Assembly: GCF_009389715.1 (NCBI RefSeq)
Contig: NC_052399.1
Location: 15,937,646 to 16,001,645 of the forward strand
Origin: Phoenix dactylifera
Lineage: Eukaryota; Streptophyta; Magnoliopsida; Arecales; Arecaceae
DNA length: 64,000 nt
Reading direction: 5' to 3'
The notes beneath the pieces were generated by a model. It saw only the letters and a program-made list of their open reading frames with translations, had not been told where the DNA came from and ran no database searches. A program made the translations under genes and the position numbers. Every line of letters starts with the position of its first letter. Position 1 is the stretch's first letter. Positions 63,374 to 64,000 of the stretch are shown piece after piece.

Positions 63374-64000
63374 AAATATACCAAGGCAATGTGCGAGAAA
63401 TGCCTTTTACCAGATCACTTTTTTCAAAAGTCTTACATGCTAATGGTATTCTCTTTTGGGAAATGTCACAATACCCATCACAATCGGTTAGTGCAGTACT
63501 GTTTTCAACTTCAGAGTCTTCAATTTGGTTGCTCATCTTTCCAAGACTCCCAATTTTCTCGTTTCAAACTTGAAACCATAATTTGGCCTGGATCTTGATA
63601 TATTCTGGTGGAACATGACTTAAGTGGCATCGAATGGAGCAGATGATGTAGCTTTTTATCATTCTCTATACTGTTAATGGGTATGGATTTGCGAATGGAA
63701 TGGTTCTCTACCTGCAAACTAGCCTTCCATATTTCAAGTCTGGCCATGCACATTATGTAACGAGGTAATCCTACATCGAATATGTAACTTTGCTGGTTGG
63801 TACAATTGAATAGACCTCTGTGGAGCCTGAGTCTGTTCATTTAAGAATGTGTGCTGTGACCACAGAATATGGAAGGCTCTGTGGAGCTTGAGTCTGTTCA
63901 TTTTAGTAGCTCTTTGGGGCTGTTTGGTTGCCTGTATTGGTTTGAACAGTAGCTCTTTGGGGCTGTTTGGTTGCCTGTATTGGTTTGAACAGTAGCTCTT
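63374..64000. other. 3' flank of SRP19 to the window end
   Basis: Probably the SRP19 3' UTR followed by repeats. CTCTGTGGAGCCTGAGTCTG and its one-base variant CTCTGTGGAGCTTGAGTCTG start at 63816 and 63877, 61 bp apart. No second gene is seen before the window ends. Confidence 0.45.
63906..64000. repeat. 43-bp tandem repeat running off the window end
   Basis: GTAGCTCTTTGGGGCTGTTT begins units at 63906, 63949 and 63992 with no mismatch seen in the two full copies. The third is cut by the window edge, so the array length is unknown. Confidence 0.9.

Noticed and set aside
1-64000. CRISPR arrays, tRNA and rRNA genes, prokaryotic operons
   Set aside because: No spaced short direct repeats of CRISPR type, no tRNA T-loop/anticodon layout and no rRNA core sequence were seen; gene structure is clearly plant nuclear.

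Overview
The window is nuclear DNA of a flowering plant, most likely a monocot and possibly a palm. The reasons are multi-exon genes with GT-AG introns of 82 bp to 2.9 kb, a very GC-rich first exon next to AT-rich later exons (2085-2879), a monocot-like SWEET4 transporter, and intergenic space filled with decayed L1-type LINEs and a small LTR element. The monocot call is moderately secure; the palm guess is only an impression. I see no bacterial-type feature, CRISPR array, tRNA or rRNA gene.

Layout. 10-538: a short non-autonomous LTR retrotransposon with its target duplication. 2085-8116 (+): a five-KH-domain RNA-binding protein resembling RCF3/HOS5. 8.1-19.2 kb: gene-poor, with a diverged 260-bp tandem duplication and a 3.3-kb L1 LINE carcass (12.2-15.5 kb). 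19243-21622 (+): a clade II SWEET sugar transporter. 22.06-24.26 kb: two 5'-truncated L1 insertions in opposite orientation, each with a target-site duplication. 24459-34475 (+): a nine-exon, probably plastid-targeted, kinesin-light-chain-like TPR protein. 39481-39918 (-): intronless eIF1A. 40.1-47.4 kb: gene-poor, with LINE remnants and microsatellites. 47444-49024 (+): an LBD (LOB-domain) transcription factor. 50275-55995 (-): a NIN-like protein (RWP-RK plus PB1), convergent with the LBD gene. 56.0-60.9 kb: AT-rich with no gene seen. 61758-63373 (+): SRP19, followed by tandem repeats that run off the window end.

How the genes relate. They are independent loci. Three belong to core RNA, translation or secretion machinery (KH protein, eIF1A, SRP19), two are transcription factors (LBD, NLP), one is a sugar transporter and one is an organellar TPR protein. 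The KH and TPR genes resemble, from memory, two near-neighbours on Arabidopsis chromosome 5, so the left half may be an old syntenic block. Exon joins were checked for phase by hand and each gives one continuous frame. Gene starts were chosen as ATG codons in the expected family context.

I found no convincing new multi-gene system. The most unusual items are a duplicated in-frame splice donor in SWEET, snRNA-promoter-like spacing inside the small LTR element, a perfect tandem TTGACACGTG decamer upstream of SWEET, a tiny LINE insertion close to the TPR gene start, and loss of the GxxG loop in two of the five KH domains.
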